NCBI GenBank assembly: GCA_027621405.1
Contig: JAQCBT010000003.1
Coordinates: 178,164 to 242,163 of the forward strand
Direction: 5' to 3'
DNA: 64,000 nucleotides
Origin: Pseudomonadota bacterium
Lineage (GTDB): Bacteria > Pseudomonadota > Gammaproteobacteria > Pseudomonadales > Pseudohongiellaceae
Below the pieces are notes generated by a model. The model saw only the letters and a list, made by a program, of their open reading frames with translations, did not search any database and was not told the DNA's origin. Every line of letters begins with the position of its first letter. Position 1 is the first letter of the stretch. Shown here piece by piece: positions 1 to 9,196 of this stretch. A program made the translations under genes and the position numbers.

Positions 1-682
1 CCATGACTTTCTTCACATCGTCGACAGGCTTCTCCACCAGCGCAGCGATGTCTTCCACCGTAGGCTCCTTCGCCAGTTTGTTGGCCAATTCCCTCTCGGC
101 ACGCAGGTAAGTATTCAACTCCTTTACCACGTGAACAGGAAGGCGAATAGTGCGAGTCTGGTTCATCAGACCACGCTCAATGTTCTGACGTATCCACCAC
201 GTCGCATAGGTAGAGAAACGGAATCCCTTCTCCGGGTCGAATTTCTCTACTGCATGAATAAGTCCGAGGTTACCCTCTTCGATGAGGTCCAGAAGTGAGA
301 GGCCGCGATTGATGTAGCGGCGTGCAATCTTGACCACCAGTCGCAGATTGCTTTCGATCATGCGCTTGCGGCTCGCTTCATCACCCTTCAATGCGCGGCG
401 GGCAAAGTACACTTCCTCTTCGGCGCTAAGCAGGGGCGTATAACCGATTTCCTTGAGGTAGAGTTGGGTGGCGTCGATCGTGGCGTCCAGGGAACTGTTT
501 GCCCTGGAACTATTCAGGCTGGGATTTGCTGCTTTCATTAATGCAGCGGAATTGGGTGGCTTCGGTTGTGGCACTGTTCGCACAGTGTCTTGACTTTTTG
601 ACCTGCTGCTTCCAGCAACTGATGCGAGATCAAACTCTGACTTGGCGGATTCTTTAGCTACCAGCGATCGTTCTTCTATCAC
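1..682 (-). CDS. rpoS: RNA polymerase sigma factor RpoS (3' part outside the window)
   Basis: Stationary-phase and general-stress sigma factor that directs core RNA polymerase to stress promoters. The minus-strand frame is open from 682 to the left edge and encodes the sigma70 family core: [17 protein letters not shown] (region 1.2), [14 protein letters not shown], then [16 protein letters not shown] and [19 protein letters not shown] (region 2), [15 protein letters not shown] (2.3-2.4) and [17 protein letters not shown] (region 3). These match RpoS better than RpoD or RpoH. The C-terminal part with region 4 is cut off. The likely start is the GTG at 682, preceded by a GGGG-rich stretch; the first in-frame ATG, at 538, would remove a variable N-terminus typical of RpoS. 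In many gammaproteobacteria nlpD lies just upstream, but here the next gene upstream is ubiC, 500 bp away. Identity is very secure; the start is less so. Confidence 0.95.
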   Translation of the reverse strand, partial: MIEERSLVAKESAKSEFDLASVAGSSRSKSQDTVRTVPQPKPPNSAALMKAANPSLNSSRANSSLDATIDATQLYLKEIGYTPLLSAEEEVYFARRALKGDEASRKRMIESNLRLVVKIARRYINRGLSLLDLIEEGNLGLIHAVEKFDPEKGFRFSTYATWWIRQNIERGLMNQTRTIRLPVHVVKELNTYLRAERELANKLAKEPTVEDIAALVEKPVDDVKKVM

Positions 683-1184
683 AATGAGTACCCCAACTAT
701 TCCTCAACCTGACCGTTCGCAGTCGCTATCAGTTATCTTCTGATTCGCTGTGAGCAGCCACCGCTCTCTGTACGCCCAACAATGACCCCGTGTTGCTGGC
801 CTGATATCGCCAACTTGTTCAGTCGACTGGCACTGGCAGCAGTTCGATGAAAATGCAGAGTGTCGATCATTCGTGTTACTTCCTTGTGACTGTTCTCTTT
901 ATCAGTGCCGGACCGGTTATTGCCTGGCGGCTCGAGAGTGATCTTTACCGGAGTTCCTCTCCCTTTTCATCGCAGCGTGTTGTCTGTCACAAAATCCTGT
1001 TCGAGAAAAACACAACTCTTGAAAATGAGTATAGAAGCTTCTGACAAAAAAACTAGAAAATAGGACCAAAAATTGGCGCATTAGTGTAAGCAGTTGAAGC
1101 AACACAATGGCTTAATAAATTTCAATCAATGTCCCTAAATCTTGTGGCTGGCATCCAAGCCTGGGACAAGACGATGATTAAAAT
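683..1184. other. 500-bp intergenic region between rpoS and ubiC
   Basis: No convincing gene is seen. A 65-codon plus-strand frame at 847-1044 has no recognisable product and no clear ribosome-binding site. The stretch upstream of 682 must hold the rpoS promoter and 5' leader; long rpoS leaders are usual in this group, but no specific structure could be identified by eye. Confidence 0.4.
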
Positions 1185-1736
1185 TTAGTCAACATACATC
1201 TGTGTCAGCGCCACATTGAATGGAAACGCCTGCATAAAGAATTCTGCAACCATAATAGGTTTGTTATAAAGACTGAACAGGCTGCGGCGTCCCCAATTAT
1301 TCCCCGCGGTTTTCACCAGTTCCAGATTCATGCGAATCAACTCTGGATGCTGGAACAGGAACTCACCCAGGGGTTTGTTTTGCAGGTCCATGACCTCCCG
1401 CAGGGGACTATTTGCGGCATGCTCGGGCAGCAGGCTATGCGCCATCACCCAGGGCTCACCTCGCCCCCTCAGTATGACGTGGCGCGACCAGAAACGATGC
1501 TCGGGTGCCACCGGTCCAAATGCTGAAAGCAATGCTGGATGCTTGAGTCGAATCCAGCCCTCCTGCAAAACATCCACGGCGAACTCTCCGCCGCTAAGCT
1601 GTTTCAAGCGCGCGGTCAGGGATGCAGGATCACAGAGCACCTTCAGGTGGGTGGCATCGATGCTTTGACACTGCTCCGGGGATTGCCACACTAGTGACGA
1701 ATCGTCCAGGCCGGGCACTGGAGGCTTGGAACTCAT
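1185..1736 (-). CDS. ubiC: Chorismate lyase (chorismate--pyruvate lyase)
   Basis: Cytoplasmic enzyme that removes pyruvate from chorismate to give 4-hydroxybenzoate, the first committed step of ubiquinone synthesis. The 183-residue protein has the family signatures: EPWVMAHSLLPE near residues 94-105 and the C-terminal RRSLFSLYNKPIMVAEFF block near 150-167, which carries the conserved Arg and Glu of the product-binding pocket. Length is close to the family norm of about 165-185. In pseudomonads ubiC, ubiA, phoB and phoR lie close together; here ubiC is followed by an OmpA-type gene and phoR, while ubiA and phoB are absent, so this looks like an eroded version of that neighbourhood (inference). 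The gene has its own ATG and is separated from the upstream gene by a strong hairpin. Confidence 0.93.
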   Translation of the reverse strand: MSSKPPVPGLDDSSLVWQSPEQCQSIDATHLKVLCDPASLTARLKQLSGGEFAVDVLQEGWIRLKHPALLSAFGPVAPEHRFWSRHVILRGRGEPWVMAHSLLPEHAANSPLREVMDLQNKPLGEFLFQHPELIRMNLELVKTAGNNWGRRSLFSLYNKPIMVAEFFMQAFPFNVALTQMYVD

Positions 1737-1782
1737 AGCTGGGATGGAAGCGAACGGGATAGAAACGAAGATGAAGGGAGAT

Positions 1783-1810
1783 GTTGCTCCGGCCAGGTGG
1801 CCGGAGCAAC
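1783..1810. terminator. Perfect 12-bp hairpin after the OmpA-type gene
   Basis: GTTGCTCCGGCC at 1783-1794 pairs perfectly with 1799-1810 around a 4-base loop. It lies 8 bp past the stop of the minus-strand OmpA-type gene and 47 bp before the ubiC start. There is no strong U-tract, so it may be a terminator, an mRNA 3' stabiliser, or both. Confidence 0.55.
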
Positions 1811-1817
1811 AATGTGT

Positions 1818-2897
1818 TTAACGAGGCTGGTAATTCTGCAAAGTCTTGATGATGACAGTAATCACGCGTCGATTCTGCGCACGGCCCTCGCTGGTGCCAT
1901 TACTGGTCACAGGCTGGGATTCACCGAAGCCCCGCGCTGTAATGCGGCTGGCACGCACGTTAAAGCGGTTGATCATGACATCGCGCACGGCATTCGCCCG
2001 GCGCTCTGACAGTCCCTGATTATATTCGTCGGTGCCGGTGCTGTCGGTATGACCTTCCAGCTCCACCACCACATCAGGGTACTGCTCCATGAAATTGGCG
2101 ACTTCTTCGATTTCATCGAAATACTGGGGGCGCACCTCAGAACGATCGAATTCAAAATTCACCAGCAGCTCAACCCGGGCAACCTCTTCCACGGGAATCG
2201 GGCAGCCACGCTCGTCAACCGCGTAGTTGCGGGGAGTATCCGGACAGGCATCACCGGAATCCGGCACACCGTCACGGTCGGCATCGGCGACAGCTGGCTC
2301 ACTGCGAGGTTGTGTCTGTGCAGGAGTTGAAGGTTGCGCTGATGTTGTTGAAGGGCGTGCTGGCTCAGCATTACGGCTTGGCGCGCTGCCACGAGAACCC
2401 AGATAGATCAGGAGACCGGTATCGATGCCCAGGTCGGCATCTTCAAAATCCCGGCCCAGGTAGCTGAAATGCCGCACTGCTGTGCGCCACTCAATGCGAT
2501 CGGAAATCTTCAGGCGCAAACCAGCCCCGAGGTTCATCATTGAATCATTGTCATTGCCGAACTCGGTATTACCCAGACCACCCAGTACAAATGGCTGCCA
2601 GCGGCCCAGTGACTGCCCTACATCGTAGAGCATGTCCAGCCGATAGTGGTCCAGGTCTACATCACCGGCACCTGAATCGGGATCCATGTCGAAGGTGCTG
2701 AGTTCCGCCCTCAGGCGTTCGGTCATTTGAAAACCCAATCCTGCGGAGAAGCCCCAATCGTTGTTCAGCCCGGCTTCTTCATCGAAGTCCATCCACTGCA
2801 CCCCGGGTACCAGGTAAAATTCCCCGGGCTCGGAAAACACAGCGGCTGAAGTGGCCAGGGCCGAAAATAATACAATTGTGCGAAAAACGGTTTTCAT
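1818..2897 (-). CDS. OmpA-family outer membrane protein with TSP3 calcium-binding repeat
   Basis: Outer-membrane protein that likely ties the outer membrane to peptidoglycan. The start at 2897 (MKTVFRTIVLF) has an AGGAA-type site upstream; an ATG seven codons earlier lacks one. In order: a signal peptide (about residues 1-22), an N-terminal beta-barrel of about 160 residues with alternating aromatic strands, a Ser/Thr/Pro/Gln-rich linker, a thrombospondin type 3-like DADRDGVPDSGDACPDTP motif, and a C-terminal OmpA domain with LEGHTDSTGTDEYN and the SERRANAVRDV and EGRAQNRRV blocks that hold the Asp and Arg used to bind diaminopimelate. This is the general OprF/OmpA layout seen in marine gammaproteobacteria. 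It is transcribed divergently from phoR, 80 bp away. Confidence 0.9.
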   Translation of the reverse strand: MKTVFRTIVLFSALATSAAVFSEPGEFYLVPGVQWMDFDEEAGLNNDWGFSAGLGFQMTERLRAELSTFDMDPDSGAGDVDLDHYRLDMLYDVGQSLGRWQPFVLGGLGNTEFGNDNDSMMNLGAGLRLKISDRIEWRTAVRHFSYLGRDFEDADLGIDTGLLIYLGSRGSAPSRNAEPARPSTTSAQPSTPAQTQPRSEPAVADADRDGVPDSGDACPDTPRNYAVDERGCPIPVEEVARVELLVNFEFDRSEVRPQYFDEIEEVANFMEQYPDVVVELEGHTDSTGTDEYNQGLSERRANAVRDVMINRFNVRASRITARGFGESQPVTSNGTSEGRAQNRRVITVIIKTLQNYQPR

Positions 2898-2977
2898 CGA
2901 TGTTACTTGTTTCCTCATAAGGACTGATTAGTGACTGCTCAAGCAGGCGCTAAATTATACGATTTTCATCGAGATAA

Positions 2978-4492
2978 TTGTATCTCTATCGCTACCGGCT
3001 TTGCCGCAATGTGAGGTGGTTCCGCCTTCCAGTAAGCCTTACAATAGCCCTGCTGGCCTGCGGTCTCGCCCAGGCAGCTACCGGGAACAATAGGGCTTCG
3101 CAATTGCAGACCTGGCGCTCAGAAGTTAAAAGACAGCTCATTATCCTGGCTGTAGTGGCCATGATCGGCTATCTAACCAACACCCTGCTGTGGAGCCTGC
3201 TGCTCCTGTTCTTCCTCTATTCAGCATTCAATTTCTACCAGCTACGCAGGCTCTATCGCTGGCTGGCCCAGGACCATACCAGCAGCCGCTCGGCACCACC
3301 GGAGAGTTTTGGTCTCTGGGGCGGCATCTTTGACGGCATTTACCGATTGCAGAAACAGGAGCGACGAGCCAGCGCGCACCTGGAGAGCATCGTTAACAAG
3401 GCCCAGGATGCATCTGCGGCGCTGGAGATGGCCGTGGTAATGATTGACCACCAGAACAACCTGGATTTCTGGAACCTGGCCGGGGAAACCCTGCTGGGCC
3501 TGCGATACCCACAGGATCGCCGCCAGCCGGTGACCAACCTTATCCGGGACCCCCGCTTTGCCGAGTATTTTGAGAAGAAAGACTACGAACAACCCCTCAA
3601 GCTCAATGCGCCCGGCGACAGCAGCAAGATACTGGAGTACCAGATAGCCCTGTTTGGTGAGAATGAGCGCCTGATGATCGTTCGGGACATCACCCAGTTG
3701 CATCGGCTGGAGCTCATGCGCAAGGACTTCGTGGGTAACGTATCCCATGAACTGGGAACCCCTATCACCGTGATAAAGGGCTACCTGGAAGCCATCATGG
3801 ACAATATGCAGGACCTGGACCCCAAGTGGCAGAAACCGATCCGACAGATGCACCAGCAATCCACGCGCATGGAAAATATCGTGCGCGACCTGCTCATGCT
3901 TTCCTCCCTGGAGACCAAGCAGCGACCAAGGCAGGCAGAATCGTTCCGCCTCGGCCGCCTGCTCTCAGAGATACAGAATGACACGCAGCAGATCTACAAG
4001 AAGAAGTCGCAGCGGTTCACGGTTGACTGCCCGGACAACATCGAATTCATCGGCGACCGCGGGGAAATGTACTCCGCCTTCTCCAACCTGATGGCTAATG
4101 CCGCCAAGTACACGCCGGCGGAGGGAAGCATTTCCACCCGGGTAAGGGTCGAGGATCAATCGCTGCTGGTGGAAGTTGAAGACAATGGCATCGGTATCGA
4201 TGCTCAGCACATAGCCAGGCTTACCGAGCGCTTCTACCGGGTGGATGTCAGCCGCTCCTCCGAGACCGGAGGCACCGGCCTGGGACTCGCCATCGTCAAG
4301 CACATCGTCAGCCGCCATGACGGCCAACTCAACATCAGCAGTAGCGTCGGAAGCGGAAGCTGCTTTTCCTGCAAATTCCCCCGCAGCAGGCTGCGCCTGC
4401 TGAAATCTGAACAGGCGGAGGGGGCAAAGCTCGTAGCCGCCGCGCCGAAACCAGCATCGAAAGCAAAATCAAAAGCAGCCGCAACTGACTGA
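2978..4492 (+). CDS. phoR: Phosphate-regulon sensor histidine kinase PhoR
   Basis: Membrane histidine kinase that normally phosphorylates PhoB when phosphate is scarce. Residues 15-35 look like a hydrophobic leader; the paired membrane segments at about 53-86 are the usual PhoR anchor. A charged linker, a PAS domain (about 140-240), a HisKA domain with phospho-acceptor His257, and a HATPase domain follow, with the N box NLMANAAKYTP, G1 EDNGIGI and G2 GTGLGLAIVKH. The order and length fit PhoR, with an extra basic Ala/Lys-rich tail. Odd: the residue after the H-box HEL is Gly260 instead of the near-universal Arg (HELGTP, not HELRTP). phoB is not adjacent, unlike in most relatives. No clear Pho box was found upstream. 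A 259-bp gap separates it from ppk1. Confidence 0.88.
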   Translation: MYLYRYRLCRNVRWFRLPVSLTIALLACGLAQAATGNNRASQLQTWRSEVKRQLIILAVVAMIGYLTNTLLWSLLLLFFLYSAFNFYQLRRLYRWLAQDHTSSRSAPPESFGLWGGIFDGIYRLQKQERRASAHLESIVNKAQDASAALEMAVVMIDHQNNLDFWNLAGETLLGLRYPQDRRQPVTNLIRDPRFAEYFEKKDYEQPLKLNAPGDSSKILEYQIALFGENERLMIVRDITQLHRLELMRKDFVGNVSHELGTPITVIKGYLEAIMDNMQDLDPKWQKPIRQMHQQSTRMENIVRDLLMLSSLETKQRPRQAESFRLGRLLSEIQNDTQQIYKKKSQRFTVDCPDNIEFIGDRGEMYSAFSNLMANAAKYTPAEGSISTRVRVEDQSLLVEVEDNGIGIDAQHIARLTERFYRVDVSRSSETGGTGLGLAIVKHIVSRHDGQLNISSSVGSGSCFSCKFPRSRLRLLKSEQAEGAKLVAAAPKPASKAKSKAAATD

Positions 4493-4751
4493 TTCTCAAA
4501 AATATTACAGTTTTACTACAATTCAAAAACAGGCCGCAGAATGTTATCCTGCATCTCCCCCTGCAGAATCAATTACGGGCTGACAACCCAAGCGACCGAT
4601 CTCTGACCGGCAAAGCGGCCGTCGGCCGGATCAGCACCAGCAAGGCCTGCTCACTGCACGGTGGCAGAAGCCCCGGTCGCTGCGCTCACAGGTATTGGCC
4701 TGTGGCGGCGCCAGCCACCGAAGCCGCACCAGTGAGACAATATTGAGACAG

Positions 4752-6923
4752 ATGCCAAACCCGGAAATCGACAATCTGATGACCCCTCGCTCCAATTCTA
4801 CAGCCCTGGAAATGGTGCCCCGCAGCGGCTCACCCGATAGCGACTCTGCCGTCAGCATTCCCCTGGATCTGGAGAGTCACGAACTCTATGAGAACCGTGA
4901 ATTATCCCACCTGAAGTTCAACCTCCGGGTGCTGAGTCAGGCCAAGAATCCTGCCCACCCCTTACTGGAACGCCTGATGTTCCTGCTGATCTTCAGTTCC
5001 AACCTGGACGAATTCTTCGAGATTCGGGTCTCTGGTCTGAAGAAACAGCTGGATTTTGGTCGCCAACGCCCCGGGCCTGATGGCAAATACCCGGAACAGG
5101 TGCTAAAGATCATTCACGAGCAAGTACGCGCAGCACTCACCGAGCAGTACCGCATTCTCAATGAGGAGTTGTTTCCATCCCTGGCCGAAGAGAACATACG
5201 CTTCCTCCATCGCTCCGAATGGAGCGAGCCGCTGAAGCAATGGGCGAAGACTTATTTCAATGACGAGGTGCTGCCGGTGATCAGCCCGCTCGGTCTCGAT
5301 CCCGCACATCCCTTCCCTCGCCTGGTGAACAAGAGCCTGAATTTCATCCTGTCCCTCGACGGCAAGGACGCTTTCGGCCGGGAGAGTGGTCTTGCCATCG
5401 TGCCCGCACCGCGCAGCTTGCCGCGCCTGATCAAGGTGCCGGAACAGATAGTGTCCGGAGGGGACAACTTCGTGTTCCTCTCTTCCATCATTCACGCCCA
5501 CGTGGATGAGTTCTTTCCAGGGATGAAAGTCACCGAGTGCCATCAATTCCGGGTAACCCGCAATTCCGATCTGGAAATGTCCAACGTGGAAGTGGAAGAC
5601 GTGGCGAGCGCCCTGCAAGGAGAACTGCACTCCAGACGATTTGGCGCGGCCACCAAGCTGGAAGTGAGCCACGATTGCCCGCAGGAGCTCAGCAATTTCC
5701 TGCTGCAGCGATTCAATCTCTCCGAGGATGAGCTGTTCCGTCTCGATGGGCCAGTGAACCTGCAACGCCTTACTGCCGTGCTGCAGATGCTGGACCGCCC
5801 CGACCTGTGTTTCCCCAAATTCAGCCCCGGCACACCCGCAGTGCTCGATGAAAACAGCGACATCTTTGCCGCAGTAGACAGGGAAGACCACTTGCTCCTG
5901 CATCCCTACGAGTCATTCATACCTATCATCGACTGGGTACGCCAGGCGGCTAAGGACCCGACGGTACTGTCAATCAAGCAGACCCTCTATCGAACCAACG
6001 AATCCTCTGAATTGGTTGAGGCCCTTGCGGATGCGGCTCGCAACGGCAAGGAAGTCACCGTTGTCATCGAACTGCGGGCGCGATTCGACGAGGAGGAGAA
6101 CATTCATTTTGCGAGCATCCTGCAGGAAGCCGGTGCGGTTGTGGTCTATGGAGTGATGGGCTACAAGACGCACGCCAAGATGCTGCTGTTTGTGCGCCGG
6201 GTTGGCAACAAACTCAAGCGCTACGCCCATCTGGGTACCGGGAACTACCACCGCAAGACCTCGCTGGTATATACGGACTACAGCCTGTTAACCGCCGACA
6301 AGGCGCTATGCAACGATGTGCACAAGGTGTTCCAGCAGATTACGGGCATGGGCAAGAAAATCCATCCCAAGTTATTGATACATGCCCCTTTCAACCTGCG
6401 AAAGGCCACCATCAAGATGATCGAGGCGGAAGCCGAAGTTGCCCGCAGCGGCAAGCACGGTCGCATCATTGCCAAGATGAATGCCTTGACCGACCCAGCG
6501 GTAATCAAGTCGCTCTACGAGGCCTCCCAGGCCGGGGTGCAGATCGATCTTATTGTGCGCGGTATTTGCTGCCTGAAACCGGGTATTGCAGGGGTCAGTG
6601 ACAATATCAGGGTGATTTCCGTGGTAGGCAGGTTCCTCGAACACTCCCGGGTGTATTATTTCGAAAACAACAGCTACCAGGTGTATTGCGCCAGCGCTGA
6701 TTGGATGGAGCGCAATCTCTCCCATCGCATTGAGGTGTGTTTCCCGATTCTCAAGAAGAAGCTCGCTAATCGCATCATCGACGAACTGGAGGCTTACCTG
6801 AGCGATGAAGTTCAGAGCTGGGAGCTGCAGCCCGATGGTGAATACCGGGAAAACAAGCCCTCAAGCGAAGAAGCCTTGCCAGTGCAAACTGTTTTCCTCA
6901 AGTCACTCGCCCGCATCTACTGA
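4752..6923 (+). CDS. ppk: Polyphosphate kinase 1
   Basis: Reversibly polymerises the terminal phosphate of ATP into inorganic polyphosphate. The start used is the first ATG at 4752; a longer TTG frame from 4695 exists and a second ATG lies at 4779, so the N-terminus is uncertain. The protein has the N-terminal helical domain (LMFLLIFSSNLDEFFEIRV), the head domain, and two phospholipase-D-like catalytic domains with IKQTLYRTN, VTVVIELRARFDEEENIHFA, the catalytic His in KTHAKMLLF, the second His in RYAHLGTGNYHRKTS, and YCASADWMERNL near the C-terminus. About 720 residues is normal for PPK1. It converges on ppx with only 21 bp between stops, so synthesis and breakdown of polyphosphate are encoded tail to tail. 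The leader carries the hairpin CACAGGTATTGGCCTGTG. Confidence 0.95.
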   Translation: MPNPEIDNLMTPRSNSTALEMVPRSGSPDSDSAVSIPLDLESHELYENRELSHLKFNLRVLSQAKNPAHPLLERLMFLLIFSSNLDEFFEIRVSGLKKQLDFGRQRPGPDGKYPEQVLKIIHEQVRAALTEQYRILNEELFPSLAEENIRFLHRSEWSEPLKQWAKTYFNDEVLPVISPLGLDPAHPFPRLVNKSLNFILSLDGKDAFGRESGLAIVPAPRSLPRLIKVPEQIVSGGDNFVFLSSIIHAHVDEFFPGMKVTECHQFRVTRNSDLEMSNVEVEDVASALQGELHSRRFGAATKLEVSHDCPQELSNFLLQRFNLSEDELFRLDGPVNLQRLTAVLQMLDRPDLCFPKFSPGTPAVLDENSDIFAAVDREDHLLLHPYESFIPIIDWVRQAAKDPTVLSIKQTLYRTNESSELVEALADAARNGKEVTVVIELRARFDEEENIHFASILQEAGAVVVYGVMGYKTHAKMLLFVRRVGNKLKRYAHLGTGNYHRKTSLVYTDYSLLTADKALCNDVHKVFQQITGMGKKIHPKLLIHAPFNLRKATIKMIEAEAEVARSGKHGRIIAKMNALTDPAVIKSLYEASQAGVQIDLIVRGICCLKPGIAGVSDNIRVISVVGRFLEHSRVYYFENNSYQVYCASADWMERNLSHRIEVCFPILKKKLANRIIDELEAYLSDEVQSWELQPDGEYRENKPSSEEALPVQTVFLKSLARIY

Positions 6924-6944
6924 CAGCACCATACCCGCAGACGG

Positions 6945-7907
6945 TCAGTGCTTGGCGAAACTCACACCCGGCAGGTCGCTCTGGGTCATTACATTGAGGG
7001 TCTTCTCGTTCTTGACCATGAAATCCAGCATGCCCTCGCGCAGGGCTGTTGCACTGAAGCGCAGACTTTCGATTTCATAGGCCTGCATGAGACCACTGAG
7101 CACGGCCCAGCCTGGTAGCAGCAAATCGCGACGTGTTTCCTTTAGCCCCGGCAGAATCCTCTCCTTGGCGATGGTCTTGGCAAGCAGCGGTTTGAGTTCC
7201 AGCAAGTGCTGCAGGGCGATAATTCCTTCCTCTCCGCCCTGCGCTTCACAGATGGCCTTCAGCATTTTGATCGTTCCCGACGAGGCATGCGCTTCCTGCC
7301 ATCCCGCGCGCCTGACCCCCGGAGCCACCTTGTCGAACACCTCGTAGGCAGCTGCCTGCGCGCTATCCATGGCCGCCGACAGTTGCTTCTTTGAACTTCC
7401 CGGATCCCCGAAGAAACGGTCGCGCCAGGCCACGCTGCCGATGGCCAGACTCTCGGTAAGCAGGCGGTTGTGATGGCGGCCAATGATGAGTTCCGTGCTG
7501 CCCCCACCGATGTCGATGATAAGGCGATGGGTATCGCTCACTGGCAAATCACTGATCACGCCGGCATAAATGAGCACAGCCTCCTGAACACCAGTGATGA
7601 TGGAGATGTCGATACCGATTTCCGCGGCCGCGGTGATGAATTCCTGGGCATTGTCTGTCACACGAAAGGTATTCGTGCCCAGCGCCCAATACTGTTCCAG
7701 GGGATATTGCCGCATTAGCAGTTTGAAGCGGCGCAGGCAATTAATGCCACGCTCGAAGGCCTGTGCAGAGATATGTCCTGTGCTGCGAACGTTTTCGCCC
7801 AGCTGTACCTTCTCACTGAGCCTCTCAACAATACGAATCTGGCCGGAGTCCCATTCGCCTATCAGCAGGTGAAAGCTATTGGAACCCAGATCGATACAAG
7901 CGTGCAT
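6945..7907 (-). CDS. ppx: Exopolyphosphatase, short Ppx/GppA type
   Basis: Removes terminal phosphates from polyphosphate, and in some relatives hydrolyses pppGpp. The sequence opens with the actin-like phosphate-1 motif (CIDLGSNSFHLLI) and has the phosphate-2 motif LIIDIGGGSTELIIG near residue 150, plus the EAVLIYAGV segment with the catalytic Glu. At 320 residues it contains only the two N-terminal ASKHA subdomains and lacks the C-terminal HD-like part of the 500-residue E. coli Ppx and GppA, so it belongs to the short form found in many bacteria. It converges with ppk1. Whether polyphosphate or pppGpp is the main substrate cannot be read from the sequence. Confidence 0.9.
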   Translation of the reverse strand: MHACIDLGSNSFHLLIGEWDSGQIRIVERLSEKVQLGENVRSTGHISAQAFERGINCLRRFKLLMRQYPLEQYWALGTNTFRVTDNAQEFITAAAEIGIDISIITGVQEAVLIYAGVISDLPVSDTHRLIIDIGGGSTELIIGRHHNRLLTESLAIGSVAWRDRFFGDPGSSKKQLSAAMDSAQAAAYEVFDKVAPGVRRAGWQEAHASSGTIKMLKAICEAQGGEEGIIALQHLLELKPLLAKTIAKERILPGLKETRRDLLLPGWAVLSGLMQAYEIESLRFSATALREGMLDFMVKNEKTLNVMTQSDLPGVSFAKH

Positions 7908-8093
7908 AGTTACCAGCTGTAGATTAATAGCCCACTACAGCAAGCCATTGGAGCATGTGCCTGCGGTAATTGGAACTCTTAAAAGCTTATCGACAAGCGG
8001 CAGATGAATCTGAGGACCCAGGCGGAAGCCGGGTCCCCAAGCTGGGAGGCCCTGCTGACAGAGCCTGATTGGTCTCAATCTGGCAGGAAGCCC

Positions 8094-8123
8094 CTAGGGA
8101 ATGTCTGGTCAGAGGTTCCCTAG
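8094..8123. terminator. Hairpin overlapping the bfr stop codon
   Basis: CTAGGGAA (8094-8101) pairs with TTCCCTAG (8116-8123) around a 14-base loop. The right arm contains the bfr stop codon. It has no T-run on the minus strand, so termination is only a possibility. Confidence 0.3.
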
Positions 8124-8584
8124 ATCATGGATTGCTGGTAATTCTCCAGACCGATGCGGTCGATCAGGGAAAGCTGAGTTTCCAGCCAGTCGATGTGCTC
8201 TTCCTCACTTTCGAGAATGCGGCCGAGCAGGTCTCGACTCACATAGTCACCCACGGATTCACAGCAGGCGATGCCTTCCTTGAGATCAGGGCAGGCGATC
8301 ATCTCCAGTTTCAGGTCGCATTCCAGCATCTCCCGGGTATTTTCACCGATCAGCAGCTTGCCCAGGTTCTGCAGATTGGGCAGGCCTTCGAGAAACAATA
8401 TGCGCTCGGTGAGCTCATCGGCGTGCTTCATCTCATCGATGGATTCTTCGTATTCCTTGTCGGCCAGCTTGTGCAGGCCCCAGTCCTTGTACATGCGGGA
8501 ATGGAGAAAATACTGGTTAATGGCGATGAGTTCGTTGGCCAGCGCCTTATTCAGGAGCTTTATGACTTTGGGGTCAGATTGCAT
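8120..8584 (-). CDS. bfr: Bacterioferritin, haem-binding
   Basis: Forms a 24-subunit iron-storage shell with a ferroxidase centre in each subunit and haem at the dimer interface. With the start at 8584 (good GAGGAA site) every key residue falls on standard Bfr numbering: Glu18, Glu51, His54, Glu94, Glu127 and His130 for the diiron site and Met52 for haem. A longer frame from 8614 would break this numbering and lacks a ribosome site. The 154-residue length is normal. It shares its strand with bfd, whose product releases iron from Bfr, but a 281-bp gap separates them. That gap holds only a small hairpin (CCCGG..CCGGG near 8738-8755) and no gene I can support. Confidence 0.95.
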   Translation of the reverse strand: MQSDPKVIKLLNKALANELIAINQYFLHSRMYKDWGLHKLADKEYEESIDEMKHADELTERILFLEGLPNLQNLGKLLIGENTREMLECDLKLEMIACPDLKEGIACCESVGDYVSRDLLGRILESEEEHIDWLETQLSLIDRIGLENYQQSMI

Positions 8585-8865
8585 AGATAATTCCTCAAGA
8601 GCAGGTTTGTGCAAGCTTCCTTGTTTGGCATCCGAAAGTCAAGAACTATCCTTCGTAAGCCACTGAAATATAAGGAAAAGTTAATGATAAGCAATCCCAT
8701 TTTCATCCCCGTCCAAGGAGCCTGGCAGGCACCACACCCGGGCGAAAACCGGGCCGTGGAACAGCTGTTAAACAATTATCTGACAGTTACCTGAGAAACA
8801 GATAATAAGCTTCTGATTTTTAAGAAAAAAATAGGCGAGGGCCCGGGTTGGGCTAGTGGGGGACG

Positions 8866-9057
8866 CTAACTTGCCGCGTTGACGAAGGGCGTCGAACGGG
8901 CGAACTCCTTGACGATGGTCTGGGCGAGTTTGCCGCACTTGCCACATTCACTGGCAACACCCAGTTTGGCCTTCAGGTCGACCATGGTGCTCACACCATC
9001 CCGGCACAGATCGCGAATCTGGTTGTCAGTTATTTGGCGGCAGATACAGACGTACAT
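8866..9057 (-). CDS. bfd: Bacterioferritin-associated ferredoxin
   Basis: Small [2Fe-2S] protein that binds Bfr and reduces its ferric core so that iron is released. The 63-residue product begins MYVCICRQITDNQIRDLC and has ECGKCGKLA near residues 37-45, giving the four cluster cysteines (Cys4, Cys6, Cys38, Cys41) in Bfd spacing. A GGAG site precedes the ATG. The gene is divergent from feoAB with a Fur box between them, so it is expected to be induced under iron limitation together with ferrous-iron uptake. Confidence 0.93.
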   Translation of the reverse strand: MYVCICRQITDNQIRDLCRDGVSTMVDLKAKLGVASECGKCGKLAQTIVKEFARSTPFVNAAS

Positions 9058-9095
9058 ATATAATCTCCAGCAACTGGAATTAATTTAAATCTAAA

Positions 9096-9110
9096 TGAGA
9101 ATGATTGTCA
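9096..9110. promoter_or_regulatory. Fur box between bfd and feoA
   Basis: TGAGAAT-G-ATTGTCA fits the 7-1-7 Fur consensus, with six of seven symmetric pairs. It lies in the AT-rich divergent region, and a plausible feoA -35 element (TTGTCA, 9105-9110) overlaps its right half, so bound Fur would block feoAB transcription and probably bfd too. Confidence 0.75.
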
Positions 9111-9196
9111 ACAAGATTACTATCTGATACTGTAAATTCTCGCGTGTGCTCCCCCGCCGTCCGTCAATCTGCTGGTTTATTGAAATATTTTCTTAT

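Noticed and set aside
847..1044. 65-codon plus-strand frame between rpoS and ubiC with a hydrophobic start
   Set aside because: No good ribosome site, no recognisable family, and the second half looks like untranslated sequence.
2918..2977. Pho box before phoR
   Set aside because: No pair of CTGTCAT-like repeats at 11-bp spacing could be found.
8738..8755. Hairpin CCCGG..CCGGG between bfr and bfd as a terminator
   Set aside because: Only a five-pair stem with no T-run; insufficient.
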